Program-made: the position numbers and the translations under genes
Shown here: positions 50,394 through 58,794 of the stretch, piece by piece
Position numbering within the stretch: position 1 is the first letter of the stretch
Layout of the letters: the number at the start of each line of letters is the position of its first letter
From: G963666935 sp963666935
Lineage (GTDB): Bacteria; Bacillota; Clostridia; Christensenellales; CAG-138
NCBI GenBank assembly: GCA_963666935.1
Contig: OY762936.1
Coordinates: 1,798,001 to 1,862,000, forward strand
Reading direction: 5' to 3'
DNA: 64,000 nucleotides
The notes under the pieces: generated by a model
What the model was told of the DNA's origin: nothing
Database searches by the model: none
What the model saw: only the letters and a program-made list of their open reading frames with translations

Positions 50394-52139
50394 CTATTGT
50401 CTGATTCTGATGTGAACATCCCGGAGCTGCTGCTCAGTCACATCGTTGGGGGCACCGCACATCAAATCCTGCGCGCTACCGCTCATGGGGAAAGCAATGA
50501 CCTCTCGAATATTTTCCTCGTTTCGCAGCAGCATCAGCATCCGGTCAACACCGGGGGCCATGCCGGCATGGGGTGGCGCGCCAAACTGAAATGCATTATA
50601 AAGGGCGCCAAATTTATTTTTCAGAACTTCCTCGTCATACCCCGCCAGCTCAAACGCCTTTACCATGATATCCATATTGTGGTTGCGTACCGCGCCGGAT
50701 GAAAGCTCCACGCCGTTGCACACAATGTCGTACTGATAAGCGAGGATGTTCAGCGGCTCCCCTGTGCAAAGGGCTTCCATGCCGCCCTGGGGCATGGAGA
50801 AGGGATTGTGGGTAAACCCAAGCTTGCCGCTTTCCTCGTCAATTTCATACATGGGAAAATCATTGACATAACAGAAGCGATAGGCGTTCTTTTCGCAAAT
50901 TTCCAAACGTGCGCCAAGCTCGTTGCGGATCTGGCCCGCGTACTGGTTAGCCGGTCCTTCCGCAGCGGCAATAAAGAAGATCACGTCGCCCGGCACAAGT
51001 CCCGCGAGCTCGGCCAGCTCTTTTTTCATGTCGTCCGGAATAAATTTGTCGATGGGCCCTTTATAATTCATCCCATCGTCAACTTCCAGATATCCCAATC
51101 CGCCCATGCCGATAGATTGGGCAAATCCCAGCATTTTTTCATGGAATCCCTTAGACATTTCGGCGTGAACCTTAATGGCGCGCACCGTTTTTTTGTGGAA
51201 CGGCTTAAACGAGCAGCGCTGGAAGAACTCGGTTACGTCAATGATGCGCAAAGGATTTCGCAGGTCCGGTTTGTCCGAACCGAACATCAGCATGGACTCT
51301 CTGTAGCTGAAAATCGGAAACGGTGCTTCGGTAACGGCGTAGCCTTCCGGCGCAAATTTTTTAAAAGTAGATACCAGCACCTCTTCCCCAACCCGGAACA
51401 CATCCTCTTGGGTGGCAAAGCTCATTTCAAAATCCAGCTGATAAAATTCTCCGGGGGAGCGGTCGGCGCGAGCATCCTCGTCCCGGAAACAGGGGGCAAT
51501 TTGGAAGTACCGGTCGATTCCTGAAGCCATCAGCAGCTGTTTATATTGCTGCGGCGCTTGAGGGAGCGCATAAAACTTGCCTTTGTATTTTCTGGACGGC
51601 ACAATATAGTCCCGCGCGCCTTCCGGCGAGGAAGCGCAAAGAATCGGCGTTTGAATCTCAATAAATCCAAGCTCACCCATCTTTTCCCTCAGAAAGCTGA
51701 TAACCTGGGAACGAAACAGGATGTTGTCCTTAACCTTTCGGTTTCGCAAGTCGAGGTAGCGATATTTCAGCCTTACATCCTCGCGAACCTCTCTGGAATT
51801 TGCAACTTCAAAGGGCAAATCCCGGTATACCTTCCCTAAAATATTCACAAAGCGGGCTTCCATCTCAATGGTACCGGAAGGGATTTTAGGATTATAGGTT
51901 TCCTCGTCTCGCTTCTCAATGTCTCCCTCAATACAGAGGCACTCTTCTTTCTTTATTCCTTTGAGCAACTCGGTGTTTCGAAATACGACCTGCATCGTTC
52001 CATACATATCCCTTAGGTCGATGAACGACACGCCTCCGTGGTCTCGAATATTTTCAACCCAGCCGGCGATTTTCAGCGTAGCGCCGATATCGCTTTCGGT
52101 AATTTGATTCATGGTTTTGCTGCGATAAATTCCAGACAT
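50394..52139 (-). CDS. aspS: Aspartyl-tRNA synthetase, probably non-discriminating
   Basis: 581 residues. An N-terminal OB-fold anticodon domain, class II motifs (CFRDEDARADRSPGEFYQLD for motif 2; GMAPGVDRMLMLL for motif 3) and the bacterial GAD insertion are present. His34 in RDHGGVSFIDLRD is the residue type linked to non-discriminating enzymes (Leu in the discriminating E. coli enzyme). With GatCAB in the same operon and an Asn T-box, it should charge both tRNA-Asp and tRNA-Asn with Asp. AGGAG precedes the ATG. Confidence 0.93.
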   Translation of the reverse strand: MSGIYRSKTMNQITESDIGATLKIAGWVENIRDHGGVSFIDLRDMYGTMQVVFRNTELLKGIKKEECLCIEGDIEKRDEETYNPKIPSGTIEMEARFVNILGKVYRDLPFEVANSREVREDVRLKYRYLDLRNRKVKDNILFRSQVISFLREKMGELGFIEIQTPILCASSPEGARDYIVPSRKYKGKFYALPQAPQQYKQLLMASGIDRYFQIAPCFRDEDARADRSPGEFYQLDFEMSFATQEDVFRVGEEVLVSTFKKFAPEGYAVTEAPFPIFSYRESMLMFGSDKPDLRNPLRIIDVTEFFQRCSFKPFHKKTVRAIKVHAEMSKGFHEKMLGFAQSIGMGGLGYLEVDDGMNYKGPIDKFIPDDMKKELAELAGLVPGDVIFFIAAAEGPANQYAGQIRNELGARLEICEKNAYRFCYVNDFPMYEIDEESGKLGFTHNPFSMPQGGMEALCTGEPLNILAYQYDIVCNGVELSSGAVRNHNMDIMVKAFELAGYDEEVLKNKFGALYNAFQFGAPPHAGMAPGVDRMLMLLRNEENIREVIAFPMSGSAQDLMCGAPNDVTEQQLRDVHIRIRQ

Positions 52140-52179
52140 ATTGTTCTCCTCTTCTCTTCCCTATGTTTTGCATATTGCA

Positions 52180-52443
52180 AAAAAAATACTGCCCGCCCCA
52201 ACAAAATTCAGGGCGAACAGTTGTATCAGTCCGCGGTACCACCCGACTTACCGCCAAAAGGCAGTCACTCGTATGCCGATTAACGCTCGGCCAAACGGCG
52301 CACCTACTGATCAAAGACGTTCAGATTGCGGCTGATGAAGTGTTATTCGCATAAATTCACTTTGCAGGGTTCGCACTGCCCCCCGCTCACTGGGAACGAT
52401 AATTCATGCTACTTCTCTTCGTCATAGCGTTTGGTGTATACTT
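52180..52443 (-). promoter_or_regulatory. T-box riboswitch, Asn (AAC specifier), before aspS-gatCAB
   Basis: The reverse strand carries GGGTGGTACCGCGGA (52230-52244) and a terminator CGCCC...GGGCG stem followed by TATTTTTTTT (52180-52220). In Stem I, GA-C-GAAG pairs with CTTC-A-TC and the base triplet before the A-CTTC strand is AAC (complement of 52342-52344), placed exactly as TGG is in the Trp T-box of this window. So it reads tRNA-Asn, not tRNA-Asp. Confidence 0.9.
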
Positions 52444-52449
52444 TTAGGC

Positions 52450-52479
52450 ATTATAGTATAGGTAACGATGCTTTGTCAA
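52450..52479 (-). promoter_or_regulatory. Promoter of the aspS-gatCAB T-box transcript
   Basis: TTGACA (52474-52479), 18-base spacer, TATAAT (52450-52455) on the reverse strand; both hexamers are perfect. Confidence 0.92.
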
Positions 52480-52658
52480 ATTCTTTCTCACCGTTTTTAA
52501 TGCTTTTTTGCCTGCAATGGCTTCAAATTAAGGCTTCGTGCAAACGCCGATCGTTGTCCACTCACCGGCGCCACCCAAATGGCAAGTATCGACCGGCTTC
52601 GATCCGCCGATGCTTCCGGCGCCTAGCGATATGGCTGGCCTGTTTTTGTCATAATATG

Positions 52659-52687
52659 TTGACGACTCTTTCCATTTAATTTATACT
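52659..52687 (+). promoter_or_regulatory. Promoter of the ICL/PEPM lyase gene
   Basis: TTGACG (52659-52664), 17-base spacer, TATACT (52682-52687). The stretch 52490-52658 shows nothing else recognisable. Confidence 0.7.
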
Positions 52688-52749
52688 CACGACTATATAT
52701 TCCCTTTATATCCTTTGTTGGATGCTTTTTTACATTAAGGAGGTTCGCT

Positions 52750-53613
52750 ATGAATGCAGGCAAAAAACTCAGAACATTATTGGAAAACAATGACATTATT
52801 GTATCCCCAGGCGCATTTGATGCATTTTCCGCTAGGATCATTGCAGAAGCAGGATTCCCGTCAGTATATTTATCTGGCGCTTGTGTAACACACAGTCTTC
52901 TCGGAAAGCCCGATATTGGCTTAACCGGTCTAACGGAAATGGCGACTGCCGCCAGAAATATCGTCGAGGCGGCCGGAAATACGCCTGTCATTGCCGACGC
53001 GGATACCGGATATGGCGGAATCCTAAATGTTATGCGTACGGTTTGCGAATATGAGCATGCCGGGGTTGCCTGCATTCAATTAGAGGATCAGGTGTTCCCA
53101 AAACGCTGTGGGCATATGGAGGGTAAAAAAGTCATTTCTAAAGAGGACATGGTTTCAAAGGTGAAGGCCGCGGTTTCTGCGAAAAGCAATCCCGATACTT
53201 TAATTATGGCACGAACTGACGCGCGGGCTGTGAACGGCTTTGATGACGCGCTCGATCGTGCAAAAGCTTACGTAGATGCGGGTGCGGATATCATTTTCTT
53301 TGAAGCCCCTCGCTCGATTGAAGAAATGAAAGCTATAAATGATTCGTTGGATGTGCCGCTGCTGGCGAACATGGTTGAAAAGGGCAAAACACCGCTTTTA
53401 AGTGTGGATGAGTTGGCAAAAATCGGCTACCGTATCGTGATTTATCCCGCAACAGTGATGATGGCCGCCGCCAAAGCAATGTCCGAAGTATGCAACCGGC
53501 TTAAAGCAGAAAGAACTTCTGCCGGCTTCTTGGACCGCCTCACCACATTTAACGATTTAAACCAAATGCTGCATCTTCAAGAGCTTCGCGAATTGGAAGA
53601 ATCGTTTACATAA
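52750..53613 (+). CDS. Isocitrate lyase / PEP mutase family C-C lyase
   Basis: 287 residues. The TIM barrel has SPGAFDAFSARIIAEAGF, the metal site IADADTGYGG, LEDQVFPKRCGHMEGKKVIS with the catalytic Cys (KRCGH) and IMARTDARAVNGFDDALDRA. These point to methylisocitrate lyase, dimethylmalate lyase or oxaloacetate decarboxylase-like enzymes. The KRCGH Cys favours a lyase over PEP mutase. No prp genes are linked, so the substrate is undecided. AAGGAGG precedes the ATG. Confidence 0.88.
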   Translation: MNAGKKLRTLLENNDIIVSPGAFDAFSARIIAEAGFPSVYLSGACVTHSLLGKPDIGLTGLTEMATAARNIVEAAGNTPVIADADTGYGGILNVMRTVCEYEHAGVACIQLEDQVFPKRCGHMEGKKVISKEDMVSKVKAAVSAKSNPDTLIMARTDARAVNGFDDALDRAKAYVDAGADIIFFEAPRSIEEMKAINDSLDVPLLANMVEKGKTPLLSVDELAKIGYRIVIYPATVMMAAAKAMSEVCNRLKAERTSAGFLDRLTTFNDLNQMLHLQELRELEESFT

Positions 53614-53644
53614 AATGTATATATGGCTGATTCTTTAATCAAGG

Positions 53645-53677
53645 CTGCCGAGTCCCGTACTCGGTGGTTTTTTTTTG
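53645..53677 (+). terminator. Terminator after the ICL/PEPM lyase gene
   Basis: CCGAGT-CCCGT-ACTCGG stem followed by a run of nine T residues. Confidence 0.9.
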
Positions 53678-53774
53678 CTGATCGTTTCTGGAATTCCGGT
53701 AGTAAAAGGATTCACGCATAAGATACAAAAACATATCCATGCTAACATTAAAATACTCATTGAAGGAGAAATAA

Positions 53775-54215
53775 ATGCTAACAACGTTTAAGGCTGTTGC
53801 CAGAAAGCTTCCAGAAGGGTTACAGGTAGAGACAAATGTGCGAAACTTCAAATTGATTTTGGATGAACCGAAGGATCTGGGCGGAACCGACGTGGGTATG
53901 AATCCGGTAGAAGCTCTGCTTTGCGCTTTGGGAGCATGTCAGACGATCGTGGCCGCGGCATTTGCTAAATCACAGCGTTTCAAGTTTGACGAAGTGCATA
54001 CTGAACTGGAAGGAGACTTGGATCCGGATGGCTATATGGGTCTTGCCCCCGTAAGGAACGGCTACCAGGAAATCCGCTATTCTATGCATTTTAAAACCGA
54101 TGAAAGTCAGGAGAAAGCCGAAGCTTTTGCGGACTTCATTGAAAAGAGGTGCCCCGTGGGCGATTGCCTGGCAAACGGCGTAAACCTGGTGAGAGCTGGC
54201 GTCGTAAGAGATTAA
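53775..54215 (+). CDS. OsmC-family protein
   Basis: 146 residues. It has TNVRNFKLILDEPKDLGGTD, MNPVEALLCALGACQTIVAA with the first redox Cys, and KRCPVGDCLANGVNLV with the second Cys. The two cysteines at these positions reduce organic hydroperoxides in Ohr/OsmC enzymes. The sequence is closer to the general OsmC group than to Ohr. AAGGAGAAA precedes the ATG. It is monocistronic; no regulator is next to it. Confidence 0.92.
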   Translation: MLTTFKAVARKLPEGLQVETNVRNFKLILDEPKDLGGTDVGMNPVEALLCALGACQTIVAAAFAKSQRFKFDEVHTELEGDLDPDGYMGLAPVRNGYQEIRYSMHFKTDESQEKAEAFADFIEKRCPVGDCLANGVNLVRAGVVRD

Positions 54216-54372
54216 AAGGTTGGCCGCTCATTCACAATGGGCGGATTTACCTCTGTTAATCCGATTACAAATATGATCGGTTATTCAAATCCATATTCTC
54301 CCTGTTGTTCCCTCTCTTCAATCCCCTTTGAAACATGAAGTTTGCCGGAAAGCGGGATGCTCCCGCCTAGAA

Positions 54373-54717
54373 TCACAGTGCCATCATATTGCACTCGTTT
54401 GCGCAGGCCTTACATTCATTCGCGCATTTTTTACAATGCTCATCCTTGAACATATCGCAGTCTTGGGCGCACCTGTTGCATACGGCCTCGCAAACCTTGC
54501 AGATATCCTTTGCAAATTGTGCATCCAAACACATCTGGCATGCTGCTTCCTTACAAATGCCGGCGCATTCGACCAGCATGCCAATGCAGCCCTTGCATGC
54601 CTGAATATCCGGCTCATTCAGGCACGTTTTCATGCATTCAAGGCAAGCCTGTGCGCATCGGTTGCATGCATCGATACATTTTTGATACTGATCAGTTGTG
54701 TTCGTTACGATACCCAT
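54373..54717 (-). CDS. Cys-rich four-helix-bundle copper-storage-like protein
   Basis: 114 residues with 22 cysteines, mostly in CxxxC or CxxC spacing along predicted helices (CIDACNRCAQACLECMKTC; CKGCIGMLVECAGICKEAAC; CKVCEAVCNRCAQDCDMF; CKKCANECKACANEC). This is the DUF326/Csp four-helix-bundle pattern that stores many Cu(I) ions along the bundle core. There is no signal peptide, so it is cytosolic (Csp3-like). A palindrome lies directly before its AGGAGG site. Copper binding is inferred from the family. Confidence 0.88.
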   Translation of the reverse strand: MGIVTNTTDQYQKCIDACNRCAQACLECMKTCLNEPDIQACKGCIGMLVECAGICKEAACQMCLDAQFAKDICKVCEAVCNRCAQDCDMFKDEHCKKCANECKACANECNMMAL

Positions 54718-54732
54718 TGATATACCCTCCTA

Positions 54733-54753
54733 AAAACTAGTAGGCCTAGTTTT
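54733..54753. promoter_or_regulatory. Palindrome upstream of the copper-storage-like gene
   Basis: AAAACTAG-TAGGC-CTAGTTTT, a perfect 8-bp inverted repeat two bases upstream of the AGGAGG site. It could be an operator for a metal-responsive repressor or a small mRNA hairpin masking the ribosome site. Confidence 0.55.
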
Positions 54754-54804
54754 CGCTGGATCATATCGGTTTATTACTAAATACCAAGGGGTTCGCACCA
54801 AATA

Positions 54805-56412
54805 TTACCATGCCGCTACAAAGCCGTCGGCCCGGGGCTCCGTTGCGCCCATCAATACGCCGTCTTCACCGCGCCATATGATTTCTCCACGCCCAAATTC
54901 GCCGGATTCGCACATCACGCTAATTTTGTGTCCTCTGCGCATCAGCTCCTCCGCCACCGCCTGTGGGAACGCAGGCTCCACCTCAATGTCCTTGCCCCCG
55001 GTCCACTGCCAGCGTGGCGCGTCCAGCGCCTCCTGCGGATTCATAAGAAAGTCGATGGTATTGGTAATCACCTGAACGTGTCCCTGGGGCTGCATAAATC
55101 CCCCCATGACCCCAAACGGCCCCACCGCCCTGCTGTCCTTGGTCAAAAAACCAGGAATAATGGTGTGATAAGGCTTTTTCCCGGGAGCAATGCAGTTTTC
55201 CGCACCTTCCGTCAGGGAAAAATTGTTGCCACGATCGTGCAGTGCGATCCCTGTGCCGGGTACAACCAGCCCGGATCCAAAGCCCCGGTAGTTGCTCTGG
55301 ATGTAGGAAACCATGTTCCCCTCGCCGTCGGCGGTGCATAAATAAATGGTCCCCCCGCAGTCCGGGTCTCCGGCCTGTGGCATCATCGCCATATCGCCAA
55401 TGGTGGCGCGACGCTTTGCCGCGTATTGTTTTGATAGAAGCTGTTCAACGGCTACCTTCATATAGCGCGAATCCGCAACGTAGCGCCGTCCGTCCATAAA
55501 TGCCAGCTTCATGGCTTCCATCTGTTTGTGCATGGTGTCGGCACAGTCCCGCTTATCGGGGTCAAACTCGTACCCCTCCAAAACATTGAGCGCCATCAAG
55601 GCAACAATCCCATGGCCGTTGGGTGGGATTTCCCAAACGTGATAGCCGCGGTAGCTGGTGGAAATCGGGTCCACCCATTGTGAATGGTAGGCGGCATAAT
55701 CCTCCTTGCGGATATATCCGCCGTACTGCTTGGAAAATTCGTCGATCTTTTGTGCAATGCCGCCGCGGTAGTAGGATTCGCAGTTGCTTTGCGCCAGTTC
55801 ACGAAGCGTTCTGGCGTGTTCCGGCAGTCTTATGAACTCTCCCGGCTCGGGCGCGCGCCCCTTGGGAGCAAATGTGCGGAACCAGTTTTCAAACTCTTTC
55901 CCCTGCAGCTTCTTTTGATAGGAGCGAAACGCCTTCTCCCAGTTGTAAGCGGTAACCGGCTGAACGGGAAATCCGTTTTCCGCATAACCAATGGCAGATT
56001 CAAACAACTCCGCAAAAGGAAGGTTCCCAAAGGCTTTGGAGAGTTTGTGCCATGCCGAGGGAGCGCCGTTTACCGTAACGGGAATAAACCCATGCGCAGG
56101 AACTTCCGCATAGCCCCGGTCCCGAATGGCCTGCGCGCTGATGCCCATAGGCGCCGGTCCGCTGGCGTTAAGTCCATGAAGCTTTTCCCTTGCCCAAACG
56201 AGTGCAAACGCATCGCTGCCGATCCCGTTGGAAGTGGGTTCCAGAACCGTCATGCAAATCGCCGTGGCAATGGCGGCGTCAATGGCATTGCCCCCTTTTT
56301 TGATGATATCGAGCCCTGCCTGCGCCGCCAGCGGCTGGGTGGTGCATACCATCCCCTTGCCGCCAAAGACAACTTTACGGGCAGACGGATATTGATATCT
56401 TTGAAAATCCAC
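54805..56412 (-). CDS. ggt: Gamma-glutamyltransferase family protein
   Basis: 535 residues from a GTG at 56410-56412 that has AAGGAG eight bases before it; a longer in-frame extension overlaps the promoter and is not translated in my view. VVFGGKGMVCTTQPLAAQAG, GGNAIDAAIATAICMTVLEP and GIGSDAFALVW form the large-subunit part. The self-cleavage Thr is in DPDCGGTIYLCTADGEGNMV. GGFMQPQGHVQV and RWQWTGG follow. There is no signal peptide, so it would be cytosolic, unlike periplasmic GGT. It may act on glutathione-like or gamma-glutamyl compounds or be a cephalosporin-acylase-like member. Confidence 0.87.
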   Translation of the reverse strand: MDFQRYQYPSARKVVFGGKGMVCTTQPLAAQAGLDIIKKGGNAIDAAIATAICMTVLEPTSNGIGSDAFALVWAREKLHGLNASGPAPMGISAQAIRDRGYAEVPAHGFIPVTVNGAPSAWHKLSKAFGNLPFAELFESAIGYAENGFPVQPVTAYNWEKAFRSYQKKLQGKEFENWFRTFAPKGRAPEPGEFIRLPEHARTLRELAQSNCESYYRGGIAQKIDEFSKQYGGYIRKEDYAAYHSQWVDPISTSYRGYHVWEIPPNGHGIVALMALNVLEGYEFDPDKRDCADTMHKQMEAMKLAFMDGRRYVADSRYMKVAVEQLLSKQYAAKRRATIGDMAMMPQAGDPDCGGTIYLCTADGEGNMVSYIQSNYRGFGSGLVVPGTGIALHDRGNNFSLTEGAENCIAPGKKPYHTIIPGFLTKDSRAVGPFGVMGGFMQPQGHVQVITNTIDFLMNPQEALDAPRWQWTGGKDIEVEPAFPQAVAEELMRRGHKISVMCESGEFGRGEIIWRGEDGVLMGATEPRADGFVAAW

Positions 56413-56460
56413 AAATTCATCTCCTTCGGGGATTTTTACGAAAACGCGTTTCTTTGCATT

Positions 56461-56490
56461 ATTATACCGCATCAGAGATTTGCCTGTAAA
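56461..56490 (-). promoter_or_regulatory. Promoter of the GGT gene
   Basis: TTTACA (56485-56490), 18-base spacer, TATAAT (56461-56466). It places the transcript start downstream of the longer in-frame Met codons and so supports the GTG start. Confidence 0.78.
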
Positions 56491-56722
56491 CGCAAGGGAA
56501 AAACCACTCGTTGTGTTTTGACTTCCATTGTCGGTCCCGGCCAATCTTACTTGTGGGTTTTGCTGGATTCCACAAATACGATTGACATATCCCAATAATA
56601 CTCTTAGACTACAGTTGGAAGTGTCTTATGATGGGATGAAAAAATGAATACGGCCTATCCATGCAAAACACTTCCCTATGAGCTGTTTAAAAAAAACCTA
56701 CTGTAGCTAAGAAAGGAAAAAA

Positions 56723-57397
56723 ATGGAGAACGAAAAGAAGCGTGAGCTGTCCTGCGTGGATTGCGGCATTTATAAGTGTGGAAGCTATAAAGGAGAGTAC
56801 CCCGGTTTTTGCCTGACGACGAATATGGAAGACGGTATTCTTGAGGACGCGATCAAGGAATATAACAAGCCGGAAAACAACACTCTGGCCATACAGGCCG
56901 CCATAAGCGAGTATGAAAACTACTGCAAGCGGACCCGGGTCGAGGAGATCATGATTGTCGCCAAGGGAATGGGCGCGAAAAAGCTGGGCATCGCCACCTG
57001 TTATGGCCTCATTCAAGAATCAAAAGCGCTTGCCCGGGTTCTTCGGGCGCATGGCTTTGAGGTCTACGGCGTGATCTGCAAAGTTGGCGCAGTACCTAAA
57101 ACAACAATCGGCATCCCGCAGGAATGTGAGGATTGGGATCGGAGCATGTGCAATCCCATCACCCAAGCCATGCTGCTCAATAAGGCGGGCACCCAGCTCA
57201 ACATCGCCATGGGCCTGTGCGTGGGCCATGACAGCCTCTTCTATAAATATTCCGAAGCGTTTGTAACCACGCTGATCAGCAAGGATCGCGTAACCGGCCA
57301 TAACCCGGCGGCCGTGCTTTATAACCTAAATTCCTACTACAAACGCTTGCTCAAGCCCGATCCCGTACTGGATTTTGAAGTCGAGTCAGAGCTTTAA
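56723..57397 (+). CDS. DUF1847 metal-binding protein
   Basis: 224 residues. The N-terminal zinc-like cluster CVDCGIYKCGSYKGEYPGFC is typical of DUF1847. KLGIATCYGLIQESKALARV and FEVYGVICKVGAVPKTTIG follow, then MGLCVGHDSLFYKYSEA. All are conserved in the family, found in anaerobes. The role is unknown; conserved Cys and His suggest metal or cofactor binding. AAGAAAGGAA precedes the ATG. A possible promoter TTGACA-17-TAGACT lies near 56583-56611. Confidence 0.85.
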   Translation: MENEKKRELSCVDCGIYKCGSYKGEYPGFCLTTNMEDGILEDAIKEYNKPENNTLAIQAAISEYENYCKRTRVEEIMIVAKGMGAKKLGIATCYGLIQESKALARVLRAHGFEVYGVICKVGAVPKTTIGIPQECEDWDRSMCNPITQAMLLNKAGTQLNIAMGLCVGHDSLFYKYSEAFVTTLISKDRVTGHNPAAVLYNLNSYYKRLLKPDPVLDFEVESEL

Positions 57398-57421
57398 GCC
57401 AGTCAATATCAAACGGTTCTC

Positions 57422-57466
57422 AAAGAAACTGTCAAAGGCACGAAATTGCCGGGCAGTTTCTTTTTC
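57422..57466 (+). terminator. Terminator after the DUF1847 gene
   Basis: AAAGAAACTG / CAGTTTCTTT arms with a GGCA...TGCC-containing loop and TTTTTC at the end. Between 57467 and 57718 I see no convincing gene or site. Confidence 0.75.
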
Positions 57467-57718
57467 ATCTTCATCGACTTTCATGCCAAAGATCTGAATT
57501 TGACAATTCTCTCCATCATTTCCCGAAGAATCCCCCGTGGCTTTGCTATTCCTGCCAACAACTATTTGCTTGGCCTTCTTTTATATAGATGCTCATCGAT
57601 GTAAGGGAATCTGCAAAGTCGTTTTCACGGACAACGTACGTAAAATGGAGAGACCCTCGATCCGCTTAAATGTAAAGCCAATCCCCGCAGGCAAACGGAC
57701 CTCCGTTCTTCTAGAAGA

Positions 57719-57758
57719 AAAAGTCAGGGCCGCAATTCTGCGGCCCTGACTTTTTGTT
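57719..57758. terminator. Bidirectional terminator before the RsgI-like gene
   Basis: AAAGTCAGGGCCGCA-ATTC-TGCGGCCCTGACTTT, a 15-bp perfect stem, with TTGTTTT on the forward side. It ends the ECF operon on the reverse strand. Confidence 0.9.
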
Positions 57759-57771
57759 TTATTTCGTCTTG

Positions 57772-58794
57772 TTAAGCTCCTCTGCGAGATTCTCCGCCTT
57801 GATCGGAGCTTCCCTGATCGGAGTCGCCGGAGCCGCTCTGGTCGGAGCTATCTCCGCCTGCCGAACTCCCTTGACCGGCGCTCTGTTGACTTCCACCGCT
57901 GCTCGGGTTTAAATTCGTGGAAGTCGCGGTACCCTGATAGGAATTCTGCTTGCCATTGGTATCCCCGTGTCCAAGATCCCCATCTGTGGAAGTTGCCGGG
58001 CCCTGATAGGCATTTTGCTGGCCATAGGTATAGCCATTCCCGAGGTTCGGGTCCGTGGGGGTCGCAGCGCCTTGATAGGAGTTCTGCTGCCCGTTTGTAC
58101 TGCCCGCACCCTGTCCTCCGGGCATTGTGCCGCCCTGATATTGGGTCAGCATATCTCCAAGCTGGCGCATGGTGAGCTGTTTGCATTCCTCTGCGGTCAG
58201 TGCCTTATTATATTGCAACAGCTTTTGGTACGCATGGTACTTGCCAAAAGAAAGGCCGTTTGCATGCGCTTCGCCAATCGCGTTCTTGGCAGCCGTTTCG
58301 AATGCGCTGTGGAGCTGTATGCAGCTGTCGCAGCCTTCAACCCCAGCCAGCAGCTTCGCTTCCCTGTCGGATGCCACAGTGAGTGTCAGCGCCGCGTCGT
58401 CCTTCAGGTAAGTGCTCATGGTGCTACTATTGAGGATCAGGTCGATGGCTTCCGTGTACGGTTTTCCCTTGAGCGTAAGGCCCTCGAGCACCAGTGCGCC
58501 GTCCTCGTTATACGCCACGGCAGAAACAACACGGTCCAGCCGATTTAAGCTCAATTCAATGGATGGATTCACATCAATGCTGATATAAGATACCGGCGTT
58601 TGCGCCCAGGCGTATCCGCCAACACCAACAGTAAGCAGTAGTACGGTGCATGCAGCGATCAACGCACGGCGGATAGAACGGGGCCGCCTTACCTCACTTT
58701 TTTTGCCGATTTCCTGCTGAAGAAAATAGGCCGTCGACGTTTTCAGCTCTTCACTCGCTTTCACAGGTTCAAATGCGTTTTTAATTCGATTCAT
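57772..58794 (-). CDS. RsgI-like membrane anti-sigma factor with glycine/glutamine repeats
   Basis: 340 residues. A cytosolic N-terminus (KASEELKTSTAYFLQQEIGK) leads to one membrane helix (ALIAACTVLLLTVGVGGYAW). The extracellular RsgI-type domain has SYISIDVNPSIELSLNRLDR and VVSAVAYNEDGALVLEGLTL. The C-terminal 120 residues are low complexity, with three copies of a unit like GQQNAYQGPATSTDGDLGHG, then a Ser/Gly/Gln tail. It probably holds the ECF sigma factor inactive until an outside signal arrives. The 5' end overlaps the sigma gene by 14 bases. Confidence 0.85.
   Translation of the reverse strand: MNRIKNAFEPVKASEELKTSTAYFLQQEIGKKSEVRRPRSIRRALIAACTVLLLTVGVGGYAWAQTPVSYISIDVNPSIELSLNRLDRVVSAVAYNEDGALVLEGLTLKGKPYTEAIDLILNSSTMSTYLKDDAALTLTVASDREAKLLAGVEGCDSCIQLHSAFETAAKNAIGEAHANGLSFGKYHAYQKLLQYNKALTAEECKQLTMRQLGDMLTQYQGGTMPGGQGAGSTNGQQNSYQGAATPTDPNLGNGYTYGQQNAYQGPATSTDGDLGHGDTNGKQNSYQGTATSTNLNPSSGGSQQSAGQGSSAGGDSSDQSGSGDSDQGSSDQGGESRRGA
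57900..58110 (-). repeat. Three tandem ~66-bp coding repeats in the anti-sigma gene
   Basis: Each unit encodes N/K-G-Q-Q-N-S/A-Y-Q-G followed by an ATxTD segment. Three units are close copies at DNA level, centred near 57940, 58010 and 58080. Copy number could vary between strains by slippage. Confidence 0.8.

Noticed and set aside
50808..51524. 238-codon forward frame inside aspS
   Set aside because: Antisense shadow of a well-supported synthetase gene.
57537..57749. 70-codon open frame between DUF1847 and the anti-sigma gene
   Set aside because: No ribosome site, it runs into the bidirectional terminator, and its composition is unlike a protein.
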